Positions 11,094 to 20,509 of a stretch of 64,000 nt of DNA are shown here, piece after piece. Within the stretch, counting starts at the first letter, position 1; every line of letters starts with the position of its first letter. Where the stretch lies: positions 7,200,001 to 7,264,000 of the forward strand of contig NZ_CP130886.1 of assembly GCF_030622045.1 (NCBI RefSeq), given 5' to 3'. Position numbers and translations under genes: made by a program. The notes below the pieces were generated by a model, which searched no databases, was not told the DNA's origin, and saw only the letters and a list, made by a program, of their open reading frames with translations. The DNA comes from Planctellipticum variicoloris (GTDB lineage Bacteria > Planctomycetota > Planctomycetia > Planctomycetales > Planctomycetaceae).

Positions 11094-11727
11094 TTGGCGC
11101 AAACAGCCGCGTCACGCAATCCGCGAGGATCTCGTTCTCGCAGTACGCGCCGGTGCTCGTCATCGTTTCCCAGAGGGCGGCGCCGGCGTCGACGGCTCGC
11201 TGCAGGCGCGGCGGCAGGCGGTTTGGATTGATTTCCGGGGGGGGCTGGCTGGCGATTTCGCGGGCCAGCGCCGCCGGGATGTCGTCGATGGCGTCGACCG
11301 TCGTGAAATCGACGAGGCCCACCAGCAAGGGGTTATACCGGCCGGCGATCAGCGAGCGGACGTCGTCCTTGTAGGCGACGGTCGGCTTGCCCAGCGTCCA
11401 GGCGATGGCGGCTTCAGAGACGGCTCCTTCGTCGGGAACCCGGCCGTTGAGGTTCCAGACCAGCGCGTCGCAGTCGACCACGACCTGATGGACGTCGAGG
11501 GCGAAGATCGCTTCGTGCAAAAACTGCCCGGCAACCGAGTGTTCCCAGCCCCGGTCGAGGAGGACATCAAGGACCAGCCGGAACTCCATCCCGTCGCGAT
11601 GGGGCAGGTAAACGTCATAGCGGGCCGCTACGAGACCCTCGGCGATGGCGGTCATCTCGTCGCGCTCGGCCTGATTGAACAGCGGCCCCGCGCAATAGAC
11701 TTTGAGACCTCGACCCGCGTCCGTCAC
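11089..11727 (-). CDS. Nucleoside 2-deoxyribosyltransferase family protein
   Basis: 212 residues. The start is GTG at 11727, supported by a strong GGAGGGAG about five bases upstream. Family features are KVYCAGPLFNQAERDE at the N-terminus, YDVYLPHRDG, the nucleoside-binding DCDALVWNLNGRVPDEG, and EAAIAWTLGKPTVAYKDD. These enzymes cleave or exchange the N-glycosidic bond of deoxynucleosides for salvage. It lies downstream of the DUF1501 gene on the same strand. Its neighbour on the other side is an HD-domain nucleotide hydrolase, which fits nucleotide metabolism. Confidence 0.88.
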   Translation of the reverse strand: MTDAGRGLKVYCAGPLFNQAERDEMTAIAEGLVAARYDVYLPHRDGMEFRLVLDVLLDRGWEHSVAGQFLHEAIFALDVHQVVVDCDALVWNLNGRVPDEGAVSEAAIAWTLGKPTVAYKDDVRSLIAGRYNPLLVGLVDFTTVDAIDDIPAALAREIASQPPPEINPNRLPPRLQRAVDAGAALWETMTSTGAYCENEILADCVTRLFAPT

Positions 11728-11835
11728 GACTCCCTCCTGGATGTCCCGGCAATGATGGCTGCCGCAGGACGGCCCTGCAGCGGTGGGAGAGTATAGCGGG
11801 TGAAGCCGCGGGGAAGAACGGAGGGTGCATCGCGA

Positions 11836-13314
11836 TCAGCCCAGCAATTCGGGCCGGACTTTCCCATCCCCCGCAATCGGATGCGGTCGACCCAGCGCGT
11901 CGGGGACCGTCGTCGTCTCCGCATAGCCCAGCAGGTGATACGCCGTCGCCTGCATGTCCTTGGGAGAGATCGGCGTTTCGGTCACGTCCCCGGCGATGGC
12001 ATCGGTCTGGCCGACGACCCGGCCGCGGGCCATGCCCCCTCCCGCAAAGACCGACGAATAGGCTCGCGACCAGTGATGGCGGGCGCCTCCCTTGGGCTTC
12101 GAATCGATCTGGGGCGTCCGGCCGTGCTCGCTGGTGCAGAGGACCAGCGTCTCGTCGAGCATCCCGCGGTCGTCGAGATCGCCGATCAGGGCCGAATAGC
12201 TCTGATCGAAGACGGGCAACAGATAGTTCTTGAGGCGGGGGAAATGGTTCGAGTGGGTATCCCACACCGACGCACCATGCGGACCGAACGGGTCCCAGAA
12301 AACGGAGACGAATTTCGCTCCCGCTTCGACCAGCCGGCGGGCGGCGAGACACGACTGGCCGAACAGCGTCATGCCGTAGCGCTCGCGCAGGGCGGGGGAT
12401 TCGCGGTCGACATCGAGAGCCGTGCGGATGCGGTTCGAACCGATCAATGACAGCGCGCGTTCGCGGTGCATGTCGTAGCCCGTCACCGCCGCGGCCCGAT
12501 CGAGCTGCGGGCGGGCGGCGTCGAACTGCTGCAGCAGATGGACGCGGGCGTCGAAGCGGCTGGTGGAAAGTTCCGCCGGCAACTGGCAGCCGGGAGCGAG
12601 CTGGAAGCGGTCGGTCGACGTGATCCCGGCATGAGGATCGCGGACCTGCTCGGTCTGGCTGTCGGCGTTCAGAGCGGGGACGACGACCGTCCCCTGACCG
12701 GTGAAGTCGGTCCAGAACGGATCGTAGCCGTCGCCGAGGAAGGCCGAGTAGGGCCCGGCCTGCGTCGGGGAGCTGCCGCGGGCGCAGAACCGCCAGGGGA
12801 GCCCGATGTTCCGGGGGAGCGTCGGCGCCGGTCCCGACCGGCGGGCTTCCAGGTAGTCGACGATCGAGCCCATGAAGGGCCAGTGTTCGGGGGCGCGGGG
12901 ATTGGTTTCCAGCGGAATGCTGTAGGTCGGCATCCCCGTCATCACGTAGGCGCAGCAGTGAATCGGATAGTCGTGGGTCATCGAGCGGACGACCGTCAGC
13001 CGGTCGGCGATGCGGGCGATCTGCGGCAGGCCTTCGCCGATCTGCAGACCGGGGACGGCAGTGTCGATGGCCCCCATTTCGCCCTGGATTTCCGACGGAG
13101 CGAGGGGCTTGGGATCGAACGTTTCGTGCTGAGGGGGCGAACCGAAGAGAAAAACGAAGATGCAGGCTTTGGCCTGCGGCCGGCCGCCGGCGACATCCGC
13201 TCGCAGAGCGCCGTCGAGACCGAGTCCCAGCGCGCCGACGCCGCCGATGTGCAGCAGGTCGCGGCGGGTGATGCCGGTGCAGAGACGTTTCGCCGAGCCA
13301 TTCAGCCGAAGCAT
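11836..13314 (-). CDS. DUF1501 protein with Tat signal
   Basis: 492 residues. A twin-arginine signal (ITRRDLLHIGG, Arg17-Arg18, then GALGLGLDGALRA) marks Tat export of a folded protein. The body has DUF1501 hallmarks: ACIFVFLFGSPPQHETFDPKP, MTHDYPIHCCAYVMTG, FGQSCLAARRLVEAGAKFVSVFWDPFGPHGASVWDTH and CTSEHGRTPQID. DUF1501 proteins belong to the alkaline-phosphatase/sulfatase superfamily fold and are abundant in planctomycetes. There they are often paired with a DUF1549/DUF1553 cytochrome gene, which is absent here. Function unknown; a hydrolytic periplasmic enzyme is inferred. Confidence 0.92.
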   Translation of the reverse strand: MLRLNGSAKRLCTGITRRDLLHIGGVGALGLGLDGALRADVAGGRPQAKACIFVFLFGSPPQHETFDPKPLAPSEIQGEMGAIDTAVPGLQIGEGLPQIARIADRLTVVRSMTHDYPIHCCAYVMTGMPTYSIPLETNPRAPEHWPFMGSIVDYLEARRSGPAPTLPRNIGLPWRFCARGSSPTQAGPYSAFLGDGYDPFWTDFTGQGTVVVPALNADSQTEQVRDPHAGITSTDRFQLAPGCQLPAELSTSRFDARVHLLQQFDAARPQLDRAAAVTGYDMHRERALSLIGSNRIRTALDVDRESPALRERYGMTLFGQSCLAARRLVEAGAKFVSVFWDPFGPHGASVWDTHSNHFPRLKNYLLPVFDQSYSALIGDLDDRGMLDETLVLCTSEHGRTPQIDSKPKGGARHHWSRAYSSVFAGGGMARGRVVGQTDAIAGDVTETPISPKDMQATAYHLLGYAETTTVPDALGRPHPIAGDGKVRPELLG

Positions 13315-13434
13315 TGCCGATCCTCCGGGGGAAGATTGTCCCAGATGGAGCAGCCGGATGCCAGAGGGAAGGCCGGGAGCGGCGGGCAGTTCAATATCCG
13401 GATGCAGTTCATTTTCTGGACATGGCGTCGGCGC

Positions 13435-15174
13435 TCAACCAAACAGCTCCTCCCGCACGCGCTGCCGCTCGCGGTCGATCTGTTCGGGAATTGCTCCCAA
13501 GTCGCGCAGAATGGACTCAGTCATCGCCAGGGCCACTTCTCCTTCTCCCGAAAAGACCCGGTCCGCCCCCGCGGCGATCAGCTCGTCGTTTTCACGGAGA
13601 TAGGCCGTCCGCACCAGGACGCGGAGCCGCGGTCTCAGCTCGTGAGCGAGGCGGATGATCTCGCGCGCGTTCGCCAGCCCCGACGCGCTCAGGATCAGAG
13701 TGCTGGCCTGCTGGATGCCGGCCGCGCGCAGCGTCTCCGGGTGCCCGGCGTCGCCATACACCGCCTCAATCCCCTGCATTCGCAACCGTTTGACGGTCTC
13801 CAGATTCATCTCGATGACCGACGCCTCGACGCCGTTGCTCTTCAGCAGCCGGCAGACCGTCTGGCCGACGGGGCCATAACCGACGACAACGGCACGTGCC
13901 GGCCGCGCCCCTTCGGTGCCCGGTTCGACAGCGGTCGCCGATTCCGGCCCAGCGATCAGGGCCGATTTTTGAGCCCAGCGAGTCAGACGAGGATTTCTGG
14001 CGCACCAGGCGTTCAACGGGTCGACCACGCGGTAGAGCAGCGGATTGAGCGAGATGGAGACGATCGCTGTGGCAACCACCGCATTCGAAATTTCCAGGGG
14101 GATGATTTCGAGATGTCTACCAAGCGCCGCCAGAATGAACGAGAACTCGCCGACTTGCGCGAGGGCCGCTGAGACGCCGAAGGCGACACGCGTGGGATAG
14201 CCCAGCGCGAGAACGATCACGACGGCGGCGAGAGGCTTGCCGACCATGACGATGAGCAGCGTGGCGAGGATCAGGACAGGGGACTGCACCAGAATCGTCG
14301 GCTCGAACAGCATGCCGACGGAAACGAAAAAGAGCACCGCGAACGCGTCGCGCATCGGGAGCGCTTCGGTCGCCGCCCGCAGACTGAACTCGGAACGTCC
14401 GACGACCATTCCCGCCAGAAATGCCCCCAGGGCCATCGAGACGCCGAACAGCTTGGTGGACCCCACCGCAATGCCGAGGGCGACCACGAGCACCGTCAGC
14501 GTGAACAGCTCTCGCGACCGCGTGGCGGCAACTTTCGTCAGCAGCCACGGGATCACCTTGCCCCCCAGCAGGAAGACCGAAGCCACCAGTACGGCAATCT
14601 TTAACCCCGCCAGGCCGAGCGCCAGGGGCATCCAGAGACCGTCTTCCGCCTGGTGACCGAACAGCGCCGGCAGCACGACCAGGACGACGACCGTAAACAG
14701 GTCCTCCACCACCAGCCAGCCGACGGCGATGTGGCCTGTTGGCGTATGCAGATCGTTGTTGTCAGCCAGCACGCGAACGAGCACGACCGTGCTCGCGACG
14801 GAAATCGCCAGACCGAAAACCAGCCCCGCGGTCCAGTCCCAGCCCAGGGCGCGGGCGATGACCGCTCCCAGGACGGTGGCGACGAGGCTCTGAAAGACAG
14901 CTCCAGGGATCGCGATCCGACGGACTGCCAACAGCTCCTTCAGGTGGAACTGCAGGCCGACCCCGAACATCAGCAGAATCACCCCCACTTCCGCCAGTTG
15001 ATCGGCGACTTCCCGATTCGCCACAAACCCGGGCGTCGTCGGCCCCACCGCAATCCCGGCGAGCAAGTACCCCACGATCGGAGACAAGCCGAGACGCTGA
15101 GTGATGTAGCCCAGGACGAGGGCGGCGCTCAGTCCTCCCGTCAGCGTCAAAATCAGATCCAGATTCGCATGCAT
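13435..15174 (-). CDS. KefB-type K+/H+ or Na+/H+ antiporter with TrkA-N domain
   Basis: 579 residues from the ATG at 15174. An N-terminal CPA2 antiporter domain (about residues 1-390, 12-13 membrane helices) is recognisable from GYLLAGIAVGPTTPGF, AEVGVILLMFGVGLQFHLKEL, VASTVVLVRVL, GWLVVEDLFTVVVLV and ALAQVGEFSFILAALG. It is followed by a cytosolic TrkA-N nucleotide-binding domain (about residues 425-550) with the Rossmann motif VVVGYGPVGQTVCRLL. These proteins exchange K+ or Na+ for protons and are gated by nucleotide or glutathione adducts at the TrkA-N domain. The start at 15243 was rejected because its 23 extra residues are not family-like. It is divergent from the ECF sigma gene. Confidence 0.92.
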   Translation of the reverse strand: MHANLDLILTLTGGLSAALVLGYITQRLGLSPIVGYLLAGIAVGPTTPGFVANREVADQLAEVGVILLMFGVGLQFHLKELLAVRRIAIPGAVFQSLVATVLGAVIARALGWDWTAGLVFGLAISVASTVVLVRVLADNNDLHTPTGHIAVGWLVVEDLFTVVVLVVLPALFGHQAEDGLWMPLALGLAGLKIAVLVASVFLLGGKVIPWLLTKVAATRSRELFTLTVLVVALGIAVGSTKLFGVSMALGAFLAGMVVGRSEFSLRAATEALPMRDAFAVLFFVSVGMLFEPTILVQSPVLILATLLIVMVGKPLAAVVIVLALGYPTRVAFGVSAALAQVGEFSFILAALGRHLEIIPLEISNAVVATAIVSISLNPLLYRVVDPLNAWCARNPRLTRWAQKSALIAGPESATAVEPGTEGARPARAVVVGYGPVGQTVCRLLKSNGVEASVIEMNLETVKRLRMQGIEAVYGDAGHPETLRAAGIQQASTLILSASGLANAREIIRLAHELRPRLRVLVRTAYLRENDELIAAGADRVFSGEGEVALAMTESILRDLGAIPEQIDRERQRVREELFG

Positions 15175-15374
15175 CCGAGGTCGCGCTCCTTCGTGTCGAG
15201 AATGGGACCGCCCCAAGAGACTCGACTGGCCGCCGCCGGGCAACCCAGTCGGACCTCAAAACTCGCGGTTCGTGCAGAAGCCGTAGCCCGACAACGGGTC
15301 AAGCCCCGTTCCGGATCGCAGATTTCGGCAGGGTCGAGTAGACAAATCCGGCCTGCCCTGCGCTCCTTGGAGTT

Positions 15375-15944
15375 ATGAGCGACCCGGACGACGAACGGCG
15401 TCTCCTGGACCGGCTGGCCACGGGCGAACCGGAGGCGTTCGCGCAGCTCTACGAACTCTATGGCCCCCGATTGTACGGGACGGCCCTGGGTCTGCTGCGA
15501 AATCCGGACGCGGCTGAAGATGCTGTCCAGGACCTGTTGGTGGCACTGGTTCGGTCGCGGTCGGCATTACGGTGTGTGGAAAGCCTGCCAGCCTACCTGT
15601 TTTCGTCCCTTTTTCGCCGTGTACACCGGAGTCCCTCAGGACTGCGAATCACTCCAGCCTCGGAATTCGAAGACGCGACCGACCCCCGGCCCGGACCGCC
15701 GCTGCTGGCCGCCGGGCAGGAAGACCGTCAACGGCTGGCGGCGGCCGTCCAGTTGCTGCCGGAACCGCAGCAGGAAGTCCTCACACTCAAGGTCGACGGC
15801 GAATTGACCTTCACGGAAATCGGTGCGGTGCTGGGGATCAGTCCCAATACGGCCGCGAGCCGGTATCGCTATGCCCTCGAGCGGCTGCGCGAACTGCTGG
15901 CCGAAACGCGTCCCACGACGATTGAACCACGGAACGACGCATGA
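15375..15944 (+). CDS. ECF-type RNA polymerase sigma factor
   Basis: 189 residues with GGAG six bases upstream of the ATG. Region 2 (about residues 12-85) reads LLDRLATGEPEAFAQLYELYGPRLYGTALGLLRNPDAAEDAVQDLLVALVR. Region 4 (about 120-175) holds LLPEPQQEVLTLKVDGELTFTEIGAVLGISPNTAASRYRYALERLRELL, a sigma-70 region 4 helix-turn-helix. Region 3 is absent, as expected for an ECF sigma. The next gene overlaps by four bases (ATGA) and encodes a small single-pass membrane protein in the usual anti-sigma position. Signal and regulon are unknown. Confidence 0.93.
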   Translation: MSDPDDERRLLDRLATGEPEAFAQLYELYGPRLYGTALGLLRNPDAAEDAVQDLLVALVRSRSALRCVESLPAYLFSSLFRRVHRSPSGLRITPASEFEDATDPRPGPPLLAAGQEDRQRLAAAVQLLPEPQQEVLTLKVDGELTFTEIGAVLGISPNTAASRYRYALERLRELLAETRPTTIEPRNDA

Positions 15945-16291
15945 TCGAAAACAATGACGACGGACTGGAGCAACAGCTTCAGCGGGACCGTTTGCCGCCA
16001 CCGGCGAGCCTCCGCAGCCGGGTCCTGAAGGCGGTATCGCACGAGCTGCGGGCGCAACATCGTCAGCGACGCTGGAAGCAAGCCGCTGCCGCTGCCGCCA
16101 TATTCCTGCTGTGGTGTCACGTTTCGTGGACCGCTGCGCTCGATACCCGCCCCGACGGCCTTTTGCTCACAGCGTCGGAGGTCGAGCGGGAGGCCGTCGG
16201 GCTGCGCAACTTGTTGCCGGATCTTCCGGAGGCCGAAGTTCGCCGGATGATCCTGATCCTGTCCGCCGGACAACCGGGCGGTCTCCGCTGA
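15941..16291 (+). CDS. Small single-pass membrane protein, possible anti-sigma factor
   Basis: 116 residues, overlapping the sigma gene by four bases. A charged, Arg-rich cytoplasmic N-terminus (residues 1-47) precedes one membrane segment (about 48-65, AAAAAAIFLLWCHVSWTAA) and a short extracytoplasmic domain with Leu/Glu-rich helices (LLPDLPEAEVRRMILILS). Position and topology fit an anti-sigma factor of the ECF gene, but no zinc-binding HxxxCxxC motif is visible. The assignment is by context only. The next gene starts 49 bases downstream. Confidence 0.7.
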   Translation: MIENNDDGLEQQLQRDRLPPPASLRSRVLKAVSHELRAQHRQRRWKQAAAAAAIFLLWCHVSWTAALDTRPDGLLLTASEVEREAVGLRNLLPDLPEAEVRRMILILSAGQPGGLR

Positions 16292-16340
16292 AACCAAGTT
16301 CGAGCTGCACTTGTCGAGCCCGCAGAAAGGGACGTGAATC

Positions 16341-17999
16341 ATGGGGTTTCTACTGCTGTGGACCGAAGAGCTGGCACTCTGGCTGTTGCTGGCCGCGCTG
16401 TCGCTGGCGCTGGCCAGTCGCGTCCGACGACGCCTGCTGCGCTGGGGAATTCTGCTGATCGGAATTGGTCTCCCGGCGGCCGCAATCACAATCGTCACGC
16501 TGCTGTTTGGGGCTCTGGAGTCACAGCCCGGCCTGCAGGTCGGGCTGTTTGTCCCGCTGTTGTTGCTTCTGTTGTTTCTGCTGGCCGGCGAGATCGTTCT
16601 GTTGATCTGGGGGCTGCGCCGTCGCGCGGATGCTCCGCCGCGCGCCCTCCACTGGTCGCCGGGAATGCTCAGTCTACTCGCGGCCGGTGCGTTTCTGGCG
16701 CATCTGGTTACGCTCTCAACGCTCGATCTGGCTGTCCGTCAGCAGATGGATGTGCTGCGGGCCGAAGCCCGCGTGCAGGCCCAGTCGGTGGCTCCGCTTC
16801 CCGTTCAGAACCGCGACAACGCCGCCTTGCTGTATCAGGAGGCCTTCGACGGCGGCCTGCTGGACCCGAAGCCGGCGGCCTACGAAACCTGGCTCAAGGG
16901 TTTGTCGGACGACAAAGTGGAGCTTCGACCGGACGACTCCGAGTTTCGCGCATACTTGAAGCAGATTGCGCCGCTGTTGCGGCTGGTTCGCGCGGGAACC
17001 AGCCTTCCGGGTTGTGATTTTGGACGAGACTGGAATCGCCCGGCCACCTGGTTGTCCGGAGCGCAGAATCTGCGGGTGCTGGCCCGTGACCTGGCGCTGG
17101 AGGCCCGCGCCCGCGCCGCCGATGGCGACGTACGAGGCGCATTGGAGAATGTCCTGGCGATCCACCAACTCGCCGGACACGCTGGCGAGGAGCCGCCAAT
17201 CATCTCAATGCTCGTCGCCTTTGCCCTGGATGCAATGGCGGCCGAGAGTCTGCAACAGATTCTGTCTCGTGATCCGGTCACTCCGGACGATCTGGCCGTG
17301 CTGGCCGACTGGCGGCCGACGCCCGCCACACGACGGCTGCAGCGCGCACTGCGGATGGAAGAAGCCTTCGGGGTGATGACCTTCTGCCAGGTGGCCGACT
17401 GGCGCGACATGGATGCCATTCAGGAGCCGCTGGGGCTGAACGGCTGGCCGCCCAATATCAGCCCGGTCTACCGAGTTTTCCTGCTCATCCAGGATCTTGA
17501 GATCTACCGCAGATTCATGGTGCGCTGGCAGGAGGCGGCGACGGAGTCGTTTGCGCAGCGCGAGGCGCTGGCGAAGCAGCTTTCCAGCCGGACGACCGCG
17601 GGGCCGATGGGGATTATGACGCGGTTGCTGCTGCCGGCGCTGGGGCACGTGCACCAGGCGGCCAGTCGGAACGAAGCCCATCAACGGCTGTGCCTCGCCG
17701 CTCTGGCGTGTCATCGGTATCGCCTGCGTCACGGCGAGTTTCCCGCCACTTTGGAATCGCTGCTGGAGGATCCCTCGTTTTATGTGCCGCGGGATCCGTA
17801 TGACGGGCGGCCGTTGCGGATGGCACGCCAAGGGAAGTCACTGGTTCTCTACTGCATCGGTCCCGACCAGCAGGACAACTTTGGAACGCCGGTTGATGAA
17901 ACTGGCTTGGGGCCAGGAGATCTCGTCTTCCGGCTGCGGGATCCGGCAGACATCACCGCAAACGGCGAACTTCCGGCAGATGCAGACCGTCCTGAATGA
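16341..17999 (+). CDS. Polytopic membrane protein with pseudopilin-like C-terminal segment
   Basis: 552 residues. Four hydrophobic segments occupy about residues 5-130. A long, mostly helical, probably extracytoplasmic region follows (about 140-450), with no family I recognise. The last ~110 residues (HQRLCLAALACHRYRLRHGEFPATLESL, then a DPYDGRPLR loop and LVLYCIGPDQQDN) resemble the C-terminal globular part of GspG-type pseudopilins. There, a helix, a P-DP-G loop and an S-GPDG turn form the calcium site. The prepilin N-terminus is missing. It is the third gene of the sigma-factor operon (AAAGG lies about 12 bases before the ATG) and may be a sensor or a target of that system. Function unknown. 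Confidence 0.75.
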   Translation: MGFLLLWTEELALWLLLAALSLALASRVRRRLLRWGILLIGIGLPAAAITIVTLLFGALESQPGLQVGLFVPLLLLLLFLLAGEIVLLIWGLRRRADAPPRALHWSPGMLSLLAAGAFLAHLVTLSTLDLAVRQQMDVLRAEARVQAQSVAPLPVQNRDNAALLYQEAFDGGLLDPKPAAYETWLKGLSDDKVELRPDDSEFRAYLKQIAPLLRLVRAGTSLPGCDFGRDWNRPATWLSGAQNLRVLARDLALEARARAADGDVRGALENVLAIHQLAGHAGEEPPIISMLVAFALDAMAAESLQQILSRDPVTPDDLAVLADWRPTPATRRLQRALRMEEAFGVMTFCQVADWRDMDAIQEPLGLNGWPPNISPVYRVFLLIQDLEIYRRFMVRWQEAATESFAQREALAKQLSSRTTAGPMGIMTRLLLPALGHVHQAASRNEAHQRLCLAALACHRYRLRHGEFPATLESLLEDPSFYVPRDPYDGRPLRMARQGKSLVLYCIGPDQQDNFGTPVDETGLGPGDLVFRLRDPADITANGELPADADRPE

Positions 18000-18274
18000 C
18001 ACCGAAGACGGAAGAGCTTCGGCTGCCTGACGGGGAGATTGATCGATTTCGCGACAATCCGGAATGGCGGAAGCGACGAATTCCCGGAAACCAAGTGTCC
18101 TTTGTGAGCCATTTCACGGAATCTTGAGCGAATCTTTGGCGATTTCACGCGGAGGGGAATTGGCAGGGCATGCCGGCGGATCGAGCCAGTCGGGATGGGA
18201 CTTTGGATTCTTAACACTTGTATCCATAAGCAGTTGCGGTTGATTCTCGGGGAAATCGGTGTTTTTCAGGTCCT
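18000..18274. other. Gap between the sigma operon and dnaG
   Basis: Non-coding as far as can be seen. The 415 bases from 18000 to 18414 hold no credible gene and no tRNA-like fold. The only recognisable element is the promoter-like sequence at 18275-18302. There is no rpsU in front of dnaG. Confidence 0.5.
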
Positions 18275-18302
18275 TGACCGACGTTCTCTGTGGTGTAGAA
18301 TC
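18275..18302 (+). promoter_or_regulatory. Predicted housekeeping promoter for dnaG-rpoD
   Basis: TTGACC (18275-18280) and TAGAAT (18297-18302) are separated by 16 bases, close to the sigma-70 consensus. They lie about 110 bases before the dnaG start, which fits a promoter serving dnaG and rpoD together. Confidence 0.55.
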
Positions 18303-18414
18303 CCAGCCGCGGCAGAGAGGTGCCCACGCACTCCGCCGCCTGCTTCAGACCTGCTAGAAGTCAACCCTGTATCAATCCGCCAGAGCGGCTCGGCCTGCCT
18401 GCGTTCCCTGATGT

Positions 18415-20385
18415 GTGAAGCTTGCTCAGTCGTTCCGTAAGGCGCCGTCGTTGACCCCGGTCTCCCCCGAAGAATTCAAAGAGCTGGTGCGCAGTCGCAC
18501 CGACATCGTCCAGTTGGTGGGCGAGTCGGTGACGGTTCATTCCGAGCGGGGGGGGCGGATGTTCAAATCGCTCTGCCCGTTCCACGACGACCACAATCCG
18601 TCGATGCAGATCAATCCCGTGCGGCAGTCCTACCGCTGCTGGGTCTGTAACGAAGGAGGCGACGTCTTTTCCTTCGTCATGAAGCATGAAAACGTCGGGT
18701 TCAAGGAGGCTCTGGAGCTGCTGGCCCAGCGGGCCGGCCTGGAAATGCCCTCGCAGTTTCGGGATGCCAGACCTCCGGGTTCCCCGGAACGGCCTCAACT
18801 GCTGGATGTCGTGGCCTGGGCCGAACAGGAATTTCACCAGTTTCTGCTGAACGCTCAGGCGGCTCAGCGGGCGCGGAATTACCTGGAATCGCGGGGTTTC
18901 ACGTCCGAGACGATCGCGCGTTACCGGCTGGGCTATCATCCGGACGACTGGGAATGGCTGCTCAAGCGCGCCTCCGGGCGGTTTTCGACGGAGGTGCTGC
19001 TGGCCGCAAAACTGGTCTCCGAGCGCAAATCGGGCTCCGGGTACACCGACTTCTTCGGACTGCTGGATCGGGTGCTGTTTCCGATCCGGGACGAGCGCGG
19101 GCGTCCGGTCTCATTCGGAGGGAGGATTTTACCAGACGCCAAGGATTCCAGCGCTGCCAAGTACATCAACGGGCTGGAGAGTTCGGTTTTCGCCAAGAGC
19201 AAGCTGGCCTACGGGTTAGATCACGCACGCGAAGCGATCAAGCAGACTGGAATGGTCTGTGTCGTCGAGGGGTACACCGATTGCATCAAGTGCCACCAGG
19301 CGGGCGTGTTGAACGTCGTCGGCACGTTGGGAACGGCCCTGACCGAACAGCACGTCACGATGCTGAAGCGGTTTGCACGGACGGTGGTGCTGGTGTTTGA
19401 CGGAGACGAGGCCGGCGTGCGGGCTGCAGAGAGGGCAATTCCCCGCTTTCTGGCCCAGGACGTCGATTTGCGGATTCTGACGCTGCCGGAGGAGCTCGAT
19501 CCGGATGAATATCTGTCGGCGTATGGGACGGCGGCCTTTCAGGAACTGATTCGCACGGCGCCGGAGGCTTGGGAATATCAGCAGCGGGTGTTCGTGGAAC
19601 GTTTCGGGACGGAGAGTTCCGACGGGCGTTTGCGGGTCCTCGAAGGTCTGCTGGAATTGCTGGTTCTTGCGCCTGGGGTGGCAGGAACGGTCAAGGAAAA
19701 CGCTCTGTTGAGCCGACTACCGGTCAGGCTCGGGATTGCCGAAGGGGAAATTCGCAAACGACTTGGAGAGTTGCGCCGGGTGCGGGATGGCCGCAGCGAA
19801 ACTTCCCGCGTGCGGAAAGTCGCCGTAGATGGACCAGGTGACGGGGAGGCGCAGGTCGCGCTGCGGGAGGAGATCGTTTCCCTGCAGCGCAGTCAGCGGA
19901 AGGACGATCTGCTGGAGTGCGAATTATTGCAGGTCCTCTTTACTTGCCCCCCTATGATTGCAGAGGTCGTGAGTGAGATTGGAGCGGACGACTTTCGACG
20001 CGAACCGTGCCGGGAATTGTTCTGTGTCTGCTGCGACCTGTGGGAGCACGGGTTGCCGCCGTCGTTTGAGAAGGTGTTGTCGCAATTGGAATCGCCGCAA
20101 CTGAAAAGCTTTGCTGTCTGGATTGACGAGCAGGCGCGGTTGCAGAATGTCGAATCGAAGCTGGCGCCGGATGCCGCCGGGTCCGAAGGGGCTGGAGCCC
20201 CGCCCAATTTGTTGCAGCGTGTGCTGGACGGTTTCCGATGGCGTCGCAAGCGTGAATCGCATCAGGCCTCGCAGGGTCGTCTTCTGGAACATTCCGAAGG
20301 CGCCTCGGGCTTGAATACCCAGACGCGGGAAGCTCTTCAGCGGGCCATGCAATTTCATCAGCAGCGTGCCGCGAAGACATCGTAA
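18415..20385 (+). CDS. dnaG: DNA primase DnaG
   Basis: 656 residues. The enzyme synthesises RNA primers at the replication fork. The N-terminal CHC2 zinc-binding domain has Cys54, His57, Cys75 and Cys78 ([25 protein letters not shown]). The TOPRIM catalytic core follows, with EGYTD near residue 285 and DGDEAG near residue 329 for metal binding; [18 protein letters not shown] is the conserved primase core motif. The C-terminal third (helicase-interacting) is variable. The start is uncertain: GTG at 18415 has no strong Shine-Dalgarno, and a later TTG is possible. The gene precedes rpoD, the classical primase-sigma pair of the macromolecular synthesis operon. Confidence 0.96.
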   Translation: MKLAQSFRKAPSLTPVSPEEFKELVRSRTDIVQLVGESVTVHSERGGRMFKSLCPFHDDHNPSMQINPVRQSYRCWVCNEGGDVFSFVMKHENVGFKEALELLAQRAGLEMPSQFRDARPPGSPERPQLLDVVAWAEQEFHQFLLNAQAAQRARNYLESRGFTSETIARYRLGYHPDDWEWLLKRASGRFSTEVLLAAKLVSERKSGSGYTDFFGLLDRVLFPIRDERGRPVSFGGRILPDAKDSSAAKYINGLESSVFAKSKLAYGLDHAREAIKQTGMVCVVEGYTDCIKCHQAGVLNVVGTLGTALTEQHVTMLKRFARTVVLVFDGDEAGVRAAERAIPRFLAQDVDLRILTLPEELDPDEYLSAYGTAAFQELIRTAPEAWEYQQRVFVERFGTESSDGRLRVLEGLLELLVLAPGVAGTVKENALLSRLPVRLGIAEGEIRKRLGELRRVRDGRSETSRVRKVAVDGPGDGEAQVALREEIVSLQRSQRKDDLLECELLQVLFTCPPMIAEVVSEIGADDFRREPCRELFCVCCDLWEHGLPPSFEKVLSQLESPQLKSFAVWIDEQARLQNVESKLAPDAAGSEGAGAPPNLLQRVLDGFRWRRKRESHQASQGRLLEHSEGASGLNTQTREALQRAMQFHQQRAAKTS

Positions 20386-20509
20386 GAAAACAGTTTCCGG
20401 GGCCGGTTGGCGGCTCAACCGATTCTGCGAAGAGGCTGTGGCTGCCTCCTTCGCCGGACGACCCGGAAATGACTCGTATTTCATTTTTGTTTCCTCGGGA
20501 GGAGTTTCC

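Noticed and set aside
12466-14172. Long plus-strand open frame across the DUF1501 and antiporter genes
   Set aside because: It runs across two minus-strand genes with clear family motifs and has no protein-like composition.
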